Shown: positions 27,945 to 36,466 of the stretch, in pieces
Numbering within the stretch: position 1 is the first letter of the stretch
Layout of the letters: every line of letters begins with the position of its first letter
Source: JABDMH01 sp965222645
GTDB taxonomy: Bacteria; Bacteroidota; Bacteroidia; Chitinophagales; Saprospiraceae
Assembly: GCA_965222645.1 (NCBI GenBank)
Contig: OZ244968.1
Location: forward strand, 5,456,001-5,520,000
Direction: 5' to 3'
Length of the DNA: 64,000 nt
The notes under the pieces: generated by a model
The model's database searches: none
The model's input: only the letters and a program-made list of their open reading frames with translations
What the model was told of the DNA's origin: nothing
Translations under genes and position numbers: made by a program

Positions 27945-29384
27945 ATGAAAAATTTATGGTTGTACGGCTTGCTGGTTTTTTGTATCACCTGCTCTCCCGC
28001 CATCCAGGACGAGGATCCAGATTCACAAAACATGCCAAACGTCATTTACATACTGGCGGATGATTTGGGCTACGGAGATCTCACTTGTTATGGCCAATCT
28101 CTTTTTACTACGCCAAATATCGATAGATTGGCACGCGAGGGCATCAAGTTTTTAAATCATTATTCCGGGGCAACTGTGTGCGCTCCATCCCGGTCCAGTC
28201 TGATGACCGGCCTCCACACAGGACATACATATATTAGAGGTAACAAGGAGTGGCAGCCTGAAGGGCAGTGGCCCTTACCGGATTCTGCAGTGACCATTGC
28301 CGAGTTGCTTCAAGAAAAGGGATATGCCACAGGGGCCTTTGGAAAATGGGGGTTGGGATTTATTGGCACTGAAGGGGATCCCAATAGTCAGGGGTTTGAC
28401 CACTTCTTTGGATACAATTGCCAACGGTTAGCCCACAATTATTATCCCTACTATTTATGGGATAATGATCAAAAAATAGTTTTGGAAGGAAATGAAGAAA
28501 AAGGTACGGCACACTATGCACCTCAAAATATTCATCGTGAAGCGTTGGATTTTGTAAGAAAGAATAATACCAGACCTTTCTTTCTATTTTACCCATCCGT
28601 GATTCCCCATGCCGAATTGGTGGCACCCGAAAACTATATGAAAAAATTCCGGGGAAAGTTTCTTCCCGAGCACAAATATGAAGGAGTGGATGACGGTGAC
28701 AACTATCGTCTCGGGCCGTATGGATCGCAGCAAGAAAGCCATGCTGCTTTTGCTGCGATGATTCACATGTTAGATGAACATGTAGGAGATATAGTTGATT
28801 TAGTGGATTCTCTTGGTCTGGATGAAAATACACTGATTATGTTCACCTCAGATAATGGCCCACACCTGGAAGGTGGTGCAGATCCCGATTATTTTGACAG
28901 TAATGGTCCGTTTAAAGGGTATAAGAGAGATTTGTATGAGGGAGGTATCCGCGTACCCATGTTAGCTCGTTGGAAGGGTCATATTTCACCGGGTTCTACC
29001 ACTGCTCACCCTTCTGCATTTTGGGATATCATGCCTACTCTGGGAGAAATTGCAGGTCTGGAAGTGCAGGATAACCTAGACGGGATTTCTTTTCTTCCCA
29101 CTCTATTGGGTGACAATAAAATGCAAGAGAAGCATGAATATCTCTATTGGGAATTTCACGAGCGGGGAGGTCGTCAGGCACTGAGGAGGGATAAATGGAA
29201 ATTAGTGCAGTACGATGTAAACCGGACTCCCCAGGGGGCTCCGGAGCTATATGATTTAGAAAACGATGCTGAAGAACAAAATAATCTAGCTGATGAAAAC
29301 CCGGAACTCGTGTCTGAGCTTTTGGCATTGATGAAAAATGCAAGGGTTCCTAATGAAGTATTTAAATTTACTGGTGAGAAATAA
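27945..29384 (+). CDS. Lipoprotein S1-family sulfatase
   Basis: A 479-residue sulfatase with a lipoprotein-type leader (LLVFCITCSP; lipidated Cys13 or Cys16). It carries ILADDLGYGDLTCYG (about 36-50) and the formylglycine motif CAPSR with Cys79, followed by TSDNGPH and, late, the substrate-side segment WKLVQYD. The overall pattern matches the GalNAc/arylsulfatase A-like S1 group. The next sulfatase begins before this gene ends, an overlap of 32 bp from the preferred start, so the two are translated from one message. Both need formylglycine maturation by an enzyme outside this window. Confidence 0.92.
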   Translation: MKNLWLYGLLVFCITCSPAIQDEDPDSQNMPNVIYILADDLGYGDLTCYGQSLFTTPNIDRLAREGIKFLNHYSGATVCAPSRSSLMTGLHTGHTYIRGNKEWQPEGQWPLPDSAVTIAELLQEKGYATGAFGKWGLGFIGTEGDPNSQGFDHFFGYNCQRLAHNYYPYYLWDNDQKIVLEGNEEKGTAHYAPQNIHREALDFVRKNNTRPFFLFYPSVIPHAELVAPENYMKKFRGKFLPEHKYEGVDDGDNYRLGPYGSQQESHAAFAAMIHMLDEHVGDIVDLVDSLGLDENTLIMFTSDNGPHLEGGADPDYFDSNGPFKGYKRDLYEGGIRVPMLARWKGHISPGSTTAHPSAFWDIMPTLGEIAGLEVQDNLDGISFLPTLLGDNKMQEKHEYLYWEFHERGGRQALRRDKWKLVQYDVNRTPQGAPELYDLENDAEEQNNLADENPELVSELLALMKNARVPNEVFKFTGEK

Positions 29385-30801
29385 TCTACTTTTTACCTGG
29401 TGGATAGTCCTGATATCTATCCCTACTTTGCTCTGCGGTGAGGCATCTTCGCCTGGTATCCTGAAAATGACTGTAGATTCGCCCAATATTATTTTGATCA
29501 ATGTCGATGATTTGGGATGGAGAGATGTAGGCATTTACGGAAGTCCGTCGTACCTCACACCTCATATCGATGCACTTGCAAAAGATGGTATGCGCTTTAC
29601 CAATGCATATGCCTCTGCGGCTAATTGTGCCCCTAGCAGGGCATGTATGATGACCGGCCTGCAGACTGCGAGACATGGCATTTATACCGTAGGCAATTCC
29701 GATCGGGGAAATGCAAAAGATCGAAAATTAATTCCGGTACAAAATACAACGATCCTGGCTGATTCTTTTATTACCATTGCCGAGTTTCTAAAAAGTGAGG
29801 GTTATGTTTCAGCGACAATGGGAAAGTGGCACCTGGGGAAAAACCCACTTACCCAGGGATTCGATATAAACATCGGTGGAAATACGCGGGGAGCTCCACG
29901 CACCTATTATAGCCCATATAAGAACCCGGATCTGGATGACGGAATGCCAGGGGAATATCTCACCGATCGCCTAACAAATGAAGCGATATCATTTCTGGAA
30001 AGAAATCATCGCAGCAAATTTTTTCTTTATCTACCTTTTTTTTCGATCCATACTCCACTTATGGGCAGGAAAGATTTGTTGAAAAAAAATCAGGAGAAAA
30101 AATTTCACCCCAGACAATCAAATCCCGATTATGCTGCAATGGTAGAGTGTGTGGATGAAAATATCGGGAGGATACTGAAAAAGATGAATGATCTAGGTTT
30201 GGATGAAAATACACTAATTATTTTCACCTCAGATAATGGTGGTATTTGTGCACAATCCATACAGAGCCCATTGCGAGCGGGCAAAGGATCGTACTACGAA
30301 GGAGGCATACGGGTTCCATTGATTGTTTCCTGGAAAAACAAGATAAGGTCATCTTCTATTTGCAATGTGCCAGTCACCAATCTGGATTTTTTTCCAACGA
30401 TCAAAGAACTGGTAGGTTCCACAGTGACAACGACCCACCCACTGGATGGACAAAGTTTGTTGCCTTTGCTATTGGGCGAATCCGATCCGATTGAGCGATC
30501 CCTGTATTGGCATTTCCCTGTTTATCTGCAGAAATACAATGGGATCCTGGATGATGCCAGAGATACATTGTTTCGCACTCGCCCGGGGACAGTCGTTCGT
30601 CATGGGGATTGGAAACTGCACAGGTACTACGAAGATGATGGCCTGGAGCTTTACAATCTTTCACTTGATCCCGGAGAGCGAAATAATCTGATCGAGGATT
30701 ATCCCAACGAAAGGGACCACCTCCTTCAGCTGATGGAGCAATGGATTGATCAAATGCATGCCCCCATTCCCGTATTAAGGAATCCGGAATATGGGAGTTA
30801 A
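29353..30801 (+). CDS. Secreted or lipid-anchored S1-family sulfatase
   Basis: A 482-residue sulfatase overlapping the preceding one. The ATG at 29353 opens a leader with a hydrophobic core (LLFTWWIVLISIPTLLC; lipobox-like LLC with Cys28). An ATG 15 bases earlier is less good. Motifs: NVDDLGWRDVG (about 50-60), CAPSR with Cys92, and FTSDNGG. The FGly motif is followed by ACMMTGLQTARHG, as in iduronate- and choline-sulfatase-like S1 members. Two adjacent but clearly different sulfatases suggest removal of two kinds of sulfate from one polymer. Substrates cannot be assigned by eye. Confidence 0.9.
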   Translation: MKYLNLLVRNNLLFTWWIVLISIPTLLCGEASSPGILKMTVDSPNIILINVDDLGWRDVGIYGSPSYLTPHIDALAKDGMRFTNAYASAANCAPSRACMMTGLQTARHGIYTVGNSDRGNAKDRKLIPVQNTTILADSFITIAEFLKSEGYVSATMGKWHLGKNPLTQGFDINIGGNTRGAPRTYYSPYKNPDLDDGMPGEYLTDRLTNEAISFLERNHRSKFFLYLPFFSIHTPLMGRKDLLKKNQEKKFHPRQSNPDYAAMVECVDENIGRILKKMNDLGLDENTLIIFTSDNGGICAQSIQSPLRAGKGSYYEGGIRVPLIVSWKNKIRSSSICNVPVTNLDFFPTIKELVGSTVTTTHPLDGQSLLPLLLGESDPIERSLYWHFPVYLQKYNGILDDARDTLFRTRPGTVVRHGDWKLHRYYEDDGLELYNLSLDPGERNNLIEDYPNERDHLLQLMEQWIDQMHAPIPVLRNPEYGS

Positions 30802-30947
30802 TGGAGGCAACAATAAGATCATTTTTTTTCTTTGACTTATCTTGAGCAATGCATTTAAATAATTCGTCAAATAACCAGGCAAATAAATTAGAGAACTCTC
30901 ATGAGGTGTAATTATGCATTTTTCATTCATAAAATTTTTGATGACAT

Positions 30948-32036
30948 ATGAAGAAGATGAATAAAATGGACCGTCGAGCATTTGTACGACAATCTGGTTT
31001 GATGCTCGCGGGTGCAACATTACCAACATTCATTAGTGCGCAATCGAAGCAAACTCTAGGGGTTGCATTGGTAGGGTTGGGATATTACAGCAGAGATGTG
31101 CTTGCACCTGCATTGCAACTGACCAATCATTGCAAGCTTGCAGGAATAGTAACCGGGAGCCCCGATAAAATTCCGGTTTGGCAGGAAAAGTACCGGATTG
31201 CGGACCGCAATGTTTACAATTACGAGAGTATGGCTGACATAGCTAACAATGATGACATTGATGTGATCTATATCGTTCTGCCACCTGGCTTACATGCGGA
31301 ATATACAATCAAAGCTGCCGATACCGGCAAGCATGTTTGGTGCGAAAAACCAATGGCTCCTTCTGCTGCTGAATGCCTTGCCATGATCAATGCTTGCCGG
31401 AGAAATCGAGTAGCGCTGACAATAGGATACCGGATGCAGCATGAACCGAACACCCGTACGATAATGGAATATGCCAGATCCAGACCTTTTGGAGCAATAA
31501 AAGAGATCCAGGTTGAGGCAGGTTACCGGGAAAACCGGACAGATCATTGGAAACAGATGAAATCTTTGGGAGGTGGATGTATGTATGACATGGGTGTATA
31601 TCCCCTTAATGCGGCCAGATACACTATGGGTGCAGAACCGATTGCCGTGACAGCCCGGCATGAGGTGACCAGACCGGAAATCTACCATGAAGTGGATGAA
31701 ACAACGTTCTTTGATCTTGAATTTCCGGGCGGAGCCATGGCTCATTGTAAAACCAGCTTTGCCGAAGGTGTCAATTTTCTGCGTGTGGATTGCGACCATG
31801 GCTGGTATGGTCTGAAACCCTTTTCTGCCTATAGCGGTGTAACGGGGGAAACGAGTGCAGGCACATTGCTCAATCTCCCCATCGAAAATGAGCAAGCTAC
31901 TCAAATGGACAACGATGCTATGGCGATTATTAATTCTACGGAAGTGCTGGTACCGGGAGAGGAGGGCCTGAAAGATATTGCCATTGTGGAAGCAATTTAC
32001 AAATCGGCTGCCACCGGAGCCCGGATTTTGCTTTGA
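30948..32036 (+). CDS. Tat-exported Gfo/Idh/MocA-family oxidoreductase
   Basis: A 362-residue NAD(P)-dependent sugar oxidoreductase. A twin-arginine leader is visible (DRRAFVRQSGLMLAGATL, about 8-25), so the protein is probably exported folded with its cofactor. The Rossmann motif VGLGYYS (about 42-48) and the family signature EKP (Glu133-Lys-Pro135) are present. GGGCMYDMGVYPLNAARY follows in the C-terminal alpha/beta domain. It resembles glucose-fructose oxidoreductase-like enzymes. It precedes a sugar isomerase/epimerase and sits near a DUF1080 protein, the combination seen in pathways that oxidise glycosides at C3 before cleavage. That pathway role is inference. Confidence 0.88.
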   Translation: MKKMNKMDRRAFVRQSGLMLAGATLPTFISAQSKQTLGVALVGLGYYSRDVLAPALQLTNHCKLAGIVTGSPDKIPVWQEKYRIADRNVYNYESMADIANNDDIDVIYIVLPPGLHAEYTIKAADTGKHVWCEKPMAPSAAECLAMINACRRNRVALTIGYRMQHEPNTRTIMEYARSRPFGAIKEIQVEAGYRENRTDHWKQMKSLGGGCMYDMGVYPLNAARYTMGAEPIAVTARHEVTRPEIYHEVDETTFFDLEFPGGAMAHCKTSFAEGVNFLRVDCDHGWYGLKPFSAYSGVTGETSAGTLLNLPIENEQATQMDNDAMAIINSTEVLVPGEEGLKDIAIVEAIYKSAATGARILL

Positions 32037-32283
32037 ACTATTGGGTATATCTGAGCTGAAATGAGATCCTTCAAGATCACAGAGATAGATTGAGATCGAT
32101 CTATTGCGATTGGTTTTCACATAGAAATGTGGGGACGGAAGAGTTGGTCTACCAAAACGTTGACCTGATATCTCTCGAGATACAATTAGTTGACAAAGCC
32201 CTTATTTTAAGAGGCACTAATATGCGTATTGTTATTTCTAAAAATGGTTTACATTTACGACTATCACATAAACAGAAAATAGG

Positions 32284-33138
32284 ATGAAGAATCCCTCGCT
32301 TTTATTTGCCGTTCTCATAGGTATAAACTTGCCGTTTGGTGTCATTGCTCAGGAAAACGGTAAAGGATTGTATCAGGCTGAGTTTGGAGTACAGGCTCAT
32401 ACATACAGAAATTATTTTCCCAAAAATATGTTGGCAACTTTAGATACAATCCAAAAGCTTGGGATTACCGAGATTGAGGGTGATGGCGGGAAAATTGATC
32501 CGGCAGATTTTCGACGGTTATGTGAGGAAAGGGGGATTAGCATTCCTTCTACAGGAGCTTCTTTTGAGGAGTTGCAAAAGGAACCGGAGGGCGTGGCCGA
32601 AAAGGCAAGAATTCTCGGGGCAAAATATGTGATGTGTGCATGGATTCCGCATGAGACTGGCCAGTTTTCCCTTGAGGATGCTAAAAAGGGAGTGAGGGTG
32701 TTTAATAATGCCGGCAAGATTCTCAAGGAACATGGCCTGACGCTCTGTTATCACGCACATGGATATGAATTCTGGCCCCATGGCAAAGGCACTTTGCTAG
32801 ATTATATAATCCAGAATACGAATCCAGAATATGTGGGTTTTCAGATGGATGTTTTCTGGATCCATTTTGGAGGTGGCAATACAGTGAAACTATTGAAAAA
32901 ATACGGTGATCGATGGAAGCTCATGCATCTCAAAGATATGCAGCACGGAATACCCAAGGATCTTACAGGAGGGACGAACAAAGGATTCAATGTCCCGCTG
33001 GGCCAAGGCCAGGTACCGATAAAAAGAATCATAAAGCAAGCAAATAAAATCGGAATTAAGCACTTTTTTATTGAGGACGAAAGCAAGCGGATTTTTGAGC
33101 AAGTTCCGCAGAGTATTGCTTATTTAAAAAGTCTTTGA
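32284..33138 (+). CDS. Exported xylose-isomerase-like (AP endonuclease 2 superfamily) sugar isomerase/epimerase
   Basis: A 284-residue TIM-barrel protein with a signal peptide (about 1-22, ending VIAQ). The barrel carries the usual metal ligands of the family: Glu in ITEIEGDG, His in LCYHAHGYEF, Asp in GFQMDVFWIHFGGG, His in KLMHLKDM and Glu near the end in FFIEDES. Related proteins isomerise or epimerise sugars, or eliminate water from 3-keto sugars. Following the Tat-exported oxidoreductase by 247 bp, it probably acts on that enzyme's product in the periplasm. The exact reaction is unknown. Confidence 0.85.
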   Translation: MKNPSLLFAVLIGINLPFGVIAQENGKGLYQAEFGVQAHTYRNYFPKNMLATLDTIQKLGITEIEGDGGKIDPADFRRLCEERGISIPSTGASFEELQKEPEGVAEKARILGAKYVMCAWIPHETGQFSLEDAKKGVRVFNNAGKILKEHGLTLCYHAHGYEFWPHGKGTLLDYIIQNTNPEYVGFQMDVFWIHFGGGNTVKLLKKYGDRWKLMHLKDMQHGIPKDLTGGTNKGFNVPLGQGQVPIKRIIKQANKIGIKHFFIEDESKRIFEQVPQSIAYLKSL

Positions 33139-33315
33139 GAGGTCCATGGTATTTTTGAATGCCAGACGTGATTTTCAAAAAGTTCCTGCACATCTCACCT
33201 CCAATCATTCGGCGTACAGATCTCTTCATCATTCTTCTTAGGTTTAATTAGTTCGACAAATTTGGGCCTTACATGCTCCTTGATTGCTTAGTTATTACCT
33301 GCTGGTTTTTCTTTA

Positions 33316-34566
33316 TTATCTTTCAAATGCCATCGCCATCATGGTTTGTTCTCTATGTGAAATTCCCATTAGATTTGCCCTATCTTTCCATTTACTTACG
33401 ATATCTTTTGTCTGGTTTATGAAATTTTTTGCTTCCTTCTGCTCCCATCTGAAATAATCTATAACCTCAATACACAAATCAAAATCAAGACTGTTATCAT
33501 CTTCTGAAATATTCAAACTCAATCCTGTTCCTTTTTCAATTGGGTTTATATCGTATGCAGGGGAAAGTTTCCATCCGTTTTTAGAAAGTAAGAAACCATG
33601 ATTTCTTAAGTGATCATCAGTATTTGATATTGCAACAGAAAATACTATTCTGCGCCATAATTCTCTGATGTCATCATTTGCCTCACTTCCGTATTGCTCT
33701 ATTAGTTCAACTAATTCAAGATAGCTACCTCCTTCTTGATGGCTGTGGCCATCTTTGTACCCTAATAAAGACATCGCAGAAGCAAAATGAATGCGTTTGT
33801 TATCACTTGTCCTATCGAATCTTTTTGTTAAAAATGTATGTCGTTTTTGAGAATAAATTTTTGCGGATCCAAATGCTGTATTTATCCCCAACTCATGAGC
33901 CATTTGATTTACGATTAATTCCCAAGCTCCGCTATCTTTGTAATCATTCTTACTTGGAAATTTTGCAATCCATAGATGACCATTCGCGTCTATGACACTT
34001 GCCTTCGGTCTTGCGCCTCCTAAGGATGACCCCGGTGCCATCAACATCATCAACCACTTTTGAGCTTCTTCATCCTTAAAAAAATCATCGTCTTCAATTC
34101 TTAAACTAACCTGCTCTAATTCTCTTATACTAGTAAATGGCGGCGCCTTTACATCTTCTTGATTTGATAAAAAGTCTCCTTCCTCTTCTATTTTAAACCT
34201 TAGTGCTCCCATTCTTGTTTCATCACTTACTCCAAGCAAGAAATCAGATTCTAGTAATCTTTTTTTTGGTTGTTGTGTTTGGCGTGATAGTATTGCTTCT
34301 CTTCTATCCATAAGCGTTCTTCCCCATCTATCTGGTGACGAATCTAAAAACAATCCAAAGTTAGGCTTTCCATCATTTATATATTGTGGGCCTGCATATA
34401 GTTTTAGATCAGGATCAATCTCTTGTGCATATCCACTTTTAAGCCATAGCTCTGAATATTCAAATGAGAAAATTTCTTCTCCTCTTGATTGTTCGGATCT
34501 TAATATTCCCATTTTAGAGATTTCTGGTAGACCAATCCAATCTGCATATACTATTATCTCTCTCAT
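33316..34566 (-). CDS. hipA: HipA-family serine/threonine kinase toxin
   Basis: A full-length 416-residue HipA-like kinase. In the founding system it phosphorylates glutamyl-tRNA synthetase and induces dormancy. GSSLGGARPKAS (179-190) is the ATP-binding loop, AKFPSK gives the candidate lysine at 202, and the catalytic loop SNTDDHLRNHGF gives Asp317 and Asn322. The segment LSPAYDINP (Asp339) serves as the DFG-like metal site. The N-terminal lobe includes GLFLDSSPDRWGR, typical of the family. It lies 2 bp after the HipB-like gene and is surely co-transcribed with it. Nothing indicates inactivation. Confidence 0.92.
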   Translation of the reverse strand: MREIIVYADWIGLPEISKMGILRSEQSRGEEIFSFEYSELWLKSGYAQEIDPDLKLYAGPQYINDGKPNFGLFLDSSPDRWGRTLMDRREAILSRQTQQPKKRLLESDFLLGVSDETRMGALRFKIEEEGDFLSNQEDVKAPPFTSIRELEQVSLRIEDDDFFKDEEAQKWLMMLMAPGSSLGGARPKASVIDANGHLWIAKFPSKNDYKDSGAWELIVNQMAHELGINTAFGSAKIYSQKRHTFLTKRFDRTSDNKRIHFASAMSLLGYKDGHSHQEGGSYLELVELIEQYGSEANDDIRELWRRIVFSVAISNTDDHLRNHGFLLSKNGWKLSPAYDINPIEKGTGLSLNISEDDNSLDFDLCIEVIDYFRWEQKEAKNFINQTKDIVSKWKDRANLMGISHREQTMMAMAFER

Positions 34567-34568
34567 TT

Positions 34569-34886
34569 CTATTTAGTCTTTTTTGGCCCTCTTTTCTTTA
34601 TTGTTAGGTTTACATCTTGTAGTTTTCTTCCTAATAAATCATCTTTTGCAATATTTTTCAAATCATTGCTAAAACCCAAAACTGATAGCACTTGTAGTAT
34701 GATCCCAATACCAATGTGTTCACTTCCTTTTTCGATATGCCAAAGTGTTTTTCTGGATATGTTTGCTCTATTTGCTACTTGCTCAGTTGTTAACTTTCTT
34801 CTTAACCTTGCCAGTTTGATATTCTCACCTAGATTTTCAAGTATTCTTCTTTCTTTTGGCAATAATTTTGGTCTCCTAGCACTCAT
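34569..34886 (-). CDS. hipB: HipB-like helix-turn-helix antitoxin and autorepressor
   Basis: A 105-residue Xre-family DNA-binding protein. The helix-turn-helix is at about 30-52 (LTTEQVANRANISRKTLWHI), followed by a dimerisation helix and a basic C-terminal tail (KKRGPKKTK) that may reach into HipA or DNA. The ATG at 34886 is chosen; an upstream in-frame TTG at 34907 falls inside the operator region and would be a poor start. It binds and neutralises HipA and represses its own promoter. The two palindromic sites just upstream fit that role exactly. Confidence 0.9.
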   Translation of the reverse strand: MSARRPKLLPKERRILENLGENIKLARLRRKLTTEQVANRANISRKTLWHIEKGSEHIGIGIILQVLSVLGFSNDLKNIAKDDLLGRKLQDVNLTIKKRGPKKTK

Positions 34887-34888
34887 AA

Positions 34889-34906
34889 TGTTTCTATTTG
34901 GAAACA
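34889..34906. promoter_or_regulatory. hipBA operator 1
   Basis: Palindrome TGTTTC-TATTTG-GAAACA, only 2 bases from the hipB start codon. An identical 18-bp site lies 31 bases away (34920-34937). The centre-to-centre spacing is near three DNA turns, fitting cooperative binding by HipB dimers. Confidence 0.8.
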
Positions 34907-34912
34907 AATATA
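34905..34912 (-). promoter_or_regulatory. hipBA promoter -7 box
   Basis: On the minus strand this reads TATATTTG, matching the Bacteroidota -7 consensus TAnnTTTG. It lies between the two operators, overlapping the edge of the first, so bound HipB would block polymerase. The predicted transcript start is only about 10 bases before the hipB ATG, so the leader is very short. Confidence 0.55.
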
Positions 34913-34919
34913 CAAAAAA

Positions 34920-34937
34920 TGTTTCTATTTGGAAACA
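34920..34937. promoter_or_regulatory. hipBA operator 2
   Basis: Exact second copy of TGTTTC-TATTTG-GAAACA, upstream of the promoter box relative to hipB. Confidence 0.8.
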
Positions 34938-35179
34938 TTATGGAGTTGGACACAATGAGTGAGAGTATTTCAGGTAAAAACGATTCAATCCTTGCAGGTA
35001 ACCTTTTAGCATTCTAACTTGCACATTACGTGCTTATCGATGGGACTGATTTCAGGTTTGCTTTGCATAGAGAACTCATATCAGATTAAGATTGGAATTC
35101 GACATTTTTTCAATGAGAGTGAGTGCAGGAGCGCTTTTGAGCCGGTGTGACAAATTACTGCGCAAGACTTAGGGAGTCT

Positions 35180-35650
35180 ATGGTGAAAATCCTTAATTTT
35201 AGGATAAAAGGCATGAGTATCAGACGGTCATACATGTGGATTTGGATTTCGATTGTTGTGTTGTGGATGGTAATTCTGATCTTTCCGAATCATCATGTGG
35301 ATTTTCAATTTCATGATACATATGCAGTGCTGGGTACATTTCATTTAGCTATTGCATTTACGTTTATTTTCGGCATCATGGCGGGTACGTACCAGTATCT
35401 CGAAAGATACCCTTTTTCGAATCTAGGTGTAGGACTTCAATTATTGCTTCACATGGCATTTATTTTGTTGTTTCTGTCTATCGTTTTCAAGACGAGGGAG
35501 GTTGCTGGGAATCGTATAATTACATTCGAACAAGTGGAGTACATGAGCCGGCAAATTGTACTCGGTGGAGCCCTTTTATTTATTAGTTTCATTCTTTTTT
35601 TATTTAATCTGGTGTATGCGGTATTACGAGCTCAGTATCAGACTCCCTGA
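35180..35650 (+). CDS. Small four-helix membrane protein with a cytochrome oxidase subunit I-like motif
   Basis: A 156-residue inner-membrane protein with about four hydrophobic segments (near 19-36, 50-70, 84-104 and 127-150). The region FQFHDTYAVLGTFHLAIAF at about 42-60, followed by FGIMAGTYQYL, closely resembles the HDTYxVxxxFH stretch of haem-copper oxidase subunit I. The protein is far too short to be an oxidase and has only that window. Its function is unknown: perhaps an oxidase accessory factor or a relic domain fixed as its own family. The ATG at 35180 is preceded by AGGGAG; an internal ATG at 35213 is possible. The ThuA-like gene overlaps its 3' end. Confidence 0.65.
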   Translation: MVKILNFRIKGMSIRRSYMWIWISIVVLWMVILIFPNHHVDFQFHDTYAVLGTFHLAIAFTFIFGIMAGTYQYLERYPFSNLGVGLQLLLHMAFILLFLSIVFKTREVAGNRIITFEQVEYMSRQIVLGGALLFISFILFLFNLVYAVLRAQYQTP

Positions 35651-36368
35651 TTTGAGAAATATATTTGTCTGCCTGGTGATGTTTTGTCTCATGCCATTGC
35701 AGGGTCAGACTCCTATTAAGGTTATGGTTGTCACAGGTGGTCACGATTTTGATCGACTATCATTTTTTGAAATGTTTAAGTCGTATGATGATGTAGAATT
35801 TGAAGAAGTCTACCAACCGATCGCCAACGAATGGATCGAAAATGACAGGTGTCAAAACTTTGACGTTTTGGTCTTTTACGATATGTACGATACAATTACA
35901 GAAAATCAGAAAGAGGGCTACTTCAAACTGATCAAGAGTAAAAAGCCAATGATATTTTTACATCACTCCCTGGTTTCATATCAAAATTGGCCTGAGTTTG
36001 TCGATATTGTTGGGGGGCGTTATCATACTGAAGATACCACAAAGGCATCTTACTACAAACACGATGAGAAAATAAATGTCACCATAGAGTCACCCAGTCA
36101 CCCGGTGGTGAGGGATCTTTCGGATTTCACACTCATAGATGAGGTCTATGGAAATTGCGAAATTGCTTCTTCGGTCATGCCCTTATTGTCTACAGATCAC
36201 CCCCGAAGCATGCCATTGCTGGGGTGGATAAACCGGTATCTGGGCCATGACATAATCTATTTACAGAGTGGACATGGTCCTAGCGCTTTTGAGAGTATTT
36301 CTTTTCGAAAGATTTTAGAACAATCGATCAGATGGTTAACAAGGCGTCCAAAAGACTCCCGGAATTAA
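35616..36368 (+). CDS. ThuA-domain protein (trehalose-utilisation type), secreted
   Basis: A protein of about 250 residues with a class-I glutamine-amidotransferase-like fold. After a likely signal sequence (hydrophobic FVCLVMFCLM, ending LQGQ near residue 31) comes IKVMVVTGGHDFDR, the ThuA start. VLVFYDMYD and MIFLHHSLVSYQNWPEFVDI then follow, with the conserved His pair, and GGRYH. Such proteins occur in sugar-catabolic clusters of Bacteroidota and Planctomycetota, and their catalytic role is not established. The start is uncertain: the ATG at 35616 overlaps the upstream gene by 35 bp, and a TTG at 35652 would avoid the overlap. Confidence 0.8.
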   Translation: MRYYELSIRLPDLRNIFVCLVMFCLMPLQGQTPIKVMVVTGGHDFDRLSFFEMFKSYDDVEFEEVYQPIANEWIENDRCQNFDVLVFYDMYDTITENQKEGYFKLIKSKKPMIFLHHSLVSYQNWPEFVDIVGGRYHTEDTTKASYYKHDEKINVTIESPSHPVVRDLSDFTLIDEVYGNCEIASSVMPLLSTDHPRSMPLLGWINRYLGHDIIYLQSGHGPSAFESISFRKILEQSIRWLTRRPKDSRN

Positions 36369-36466
36369 TCCCTCTGTGTTCTACACCATCGAAAACTTTA
36401 TACCTTGCACGATTTTGGATTTAATGTGCTAAATAGTTAAATAAAATTCCCTGAAAATTATTTCTT

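Noticed and set aside
28360..28833. Minus-strand gene opposite the third sulfatase
   Set aside because: Antisense to a well-supported sulfatase and devoid of recognisable features.
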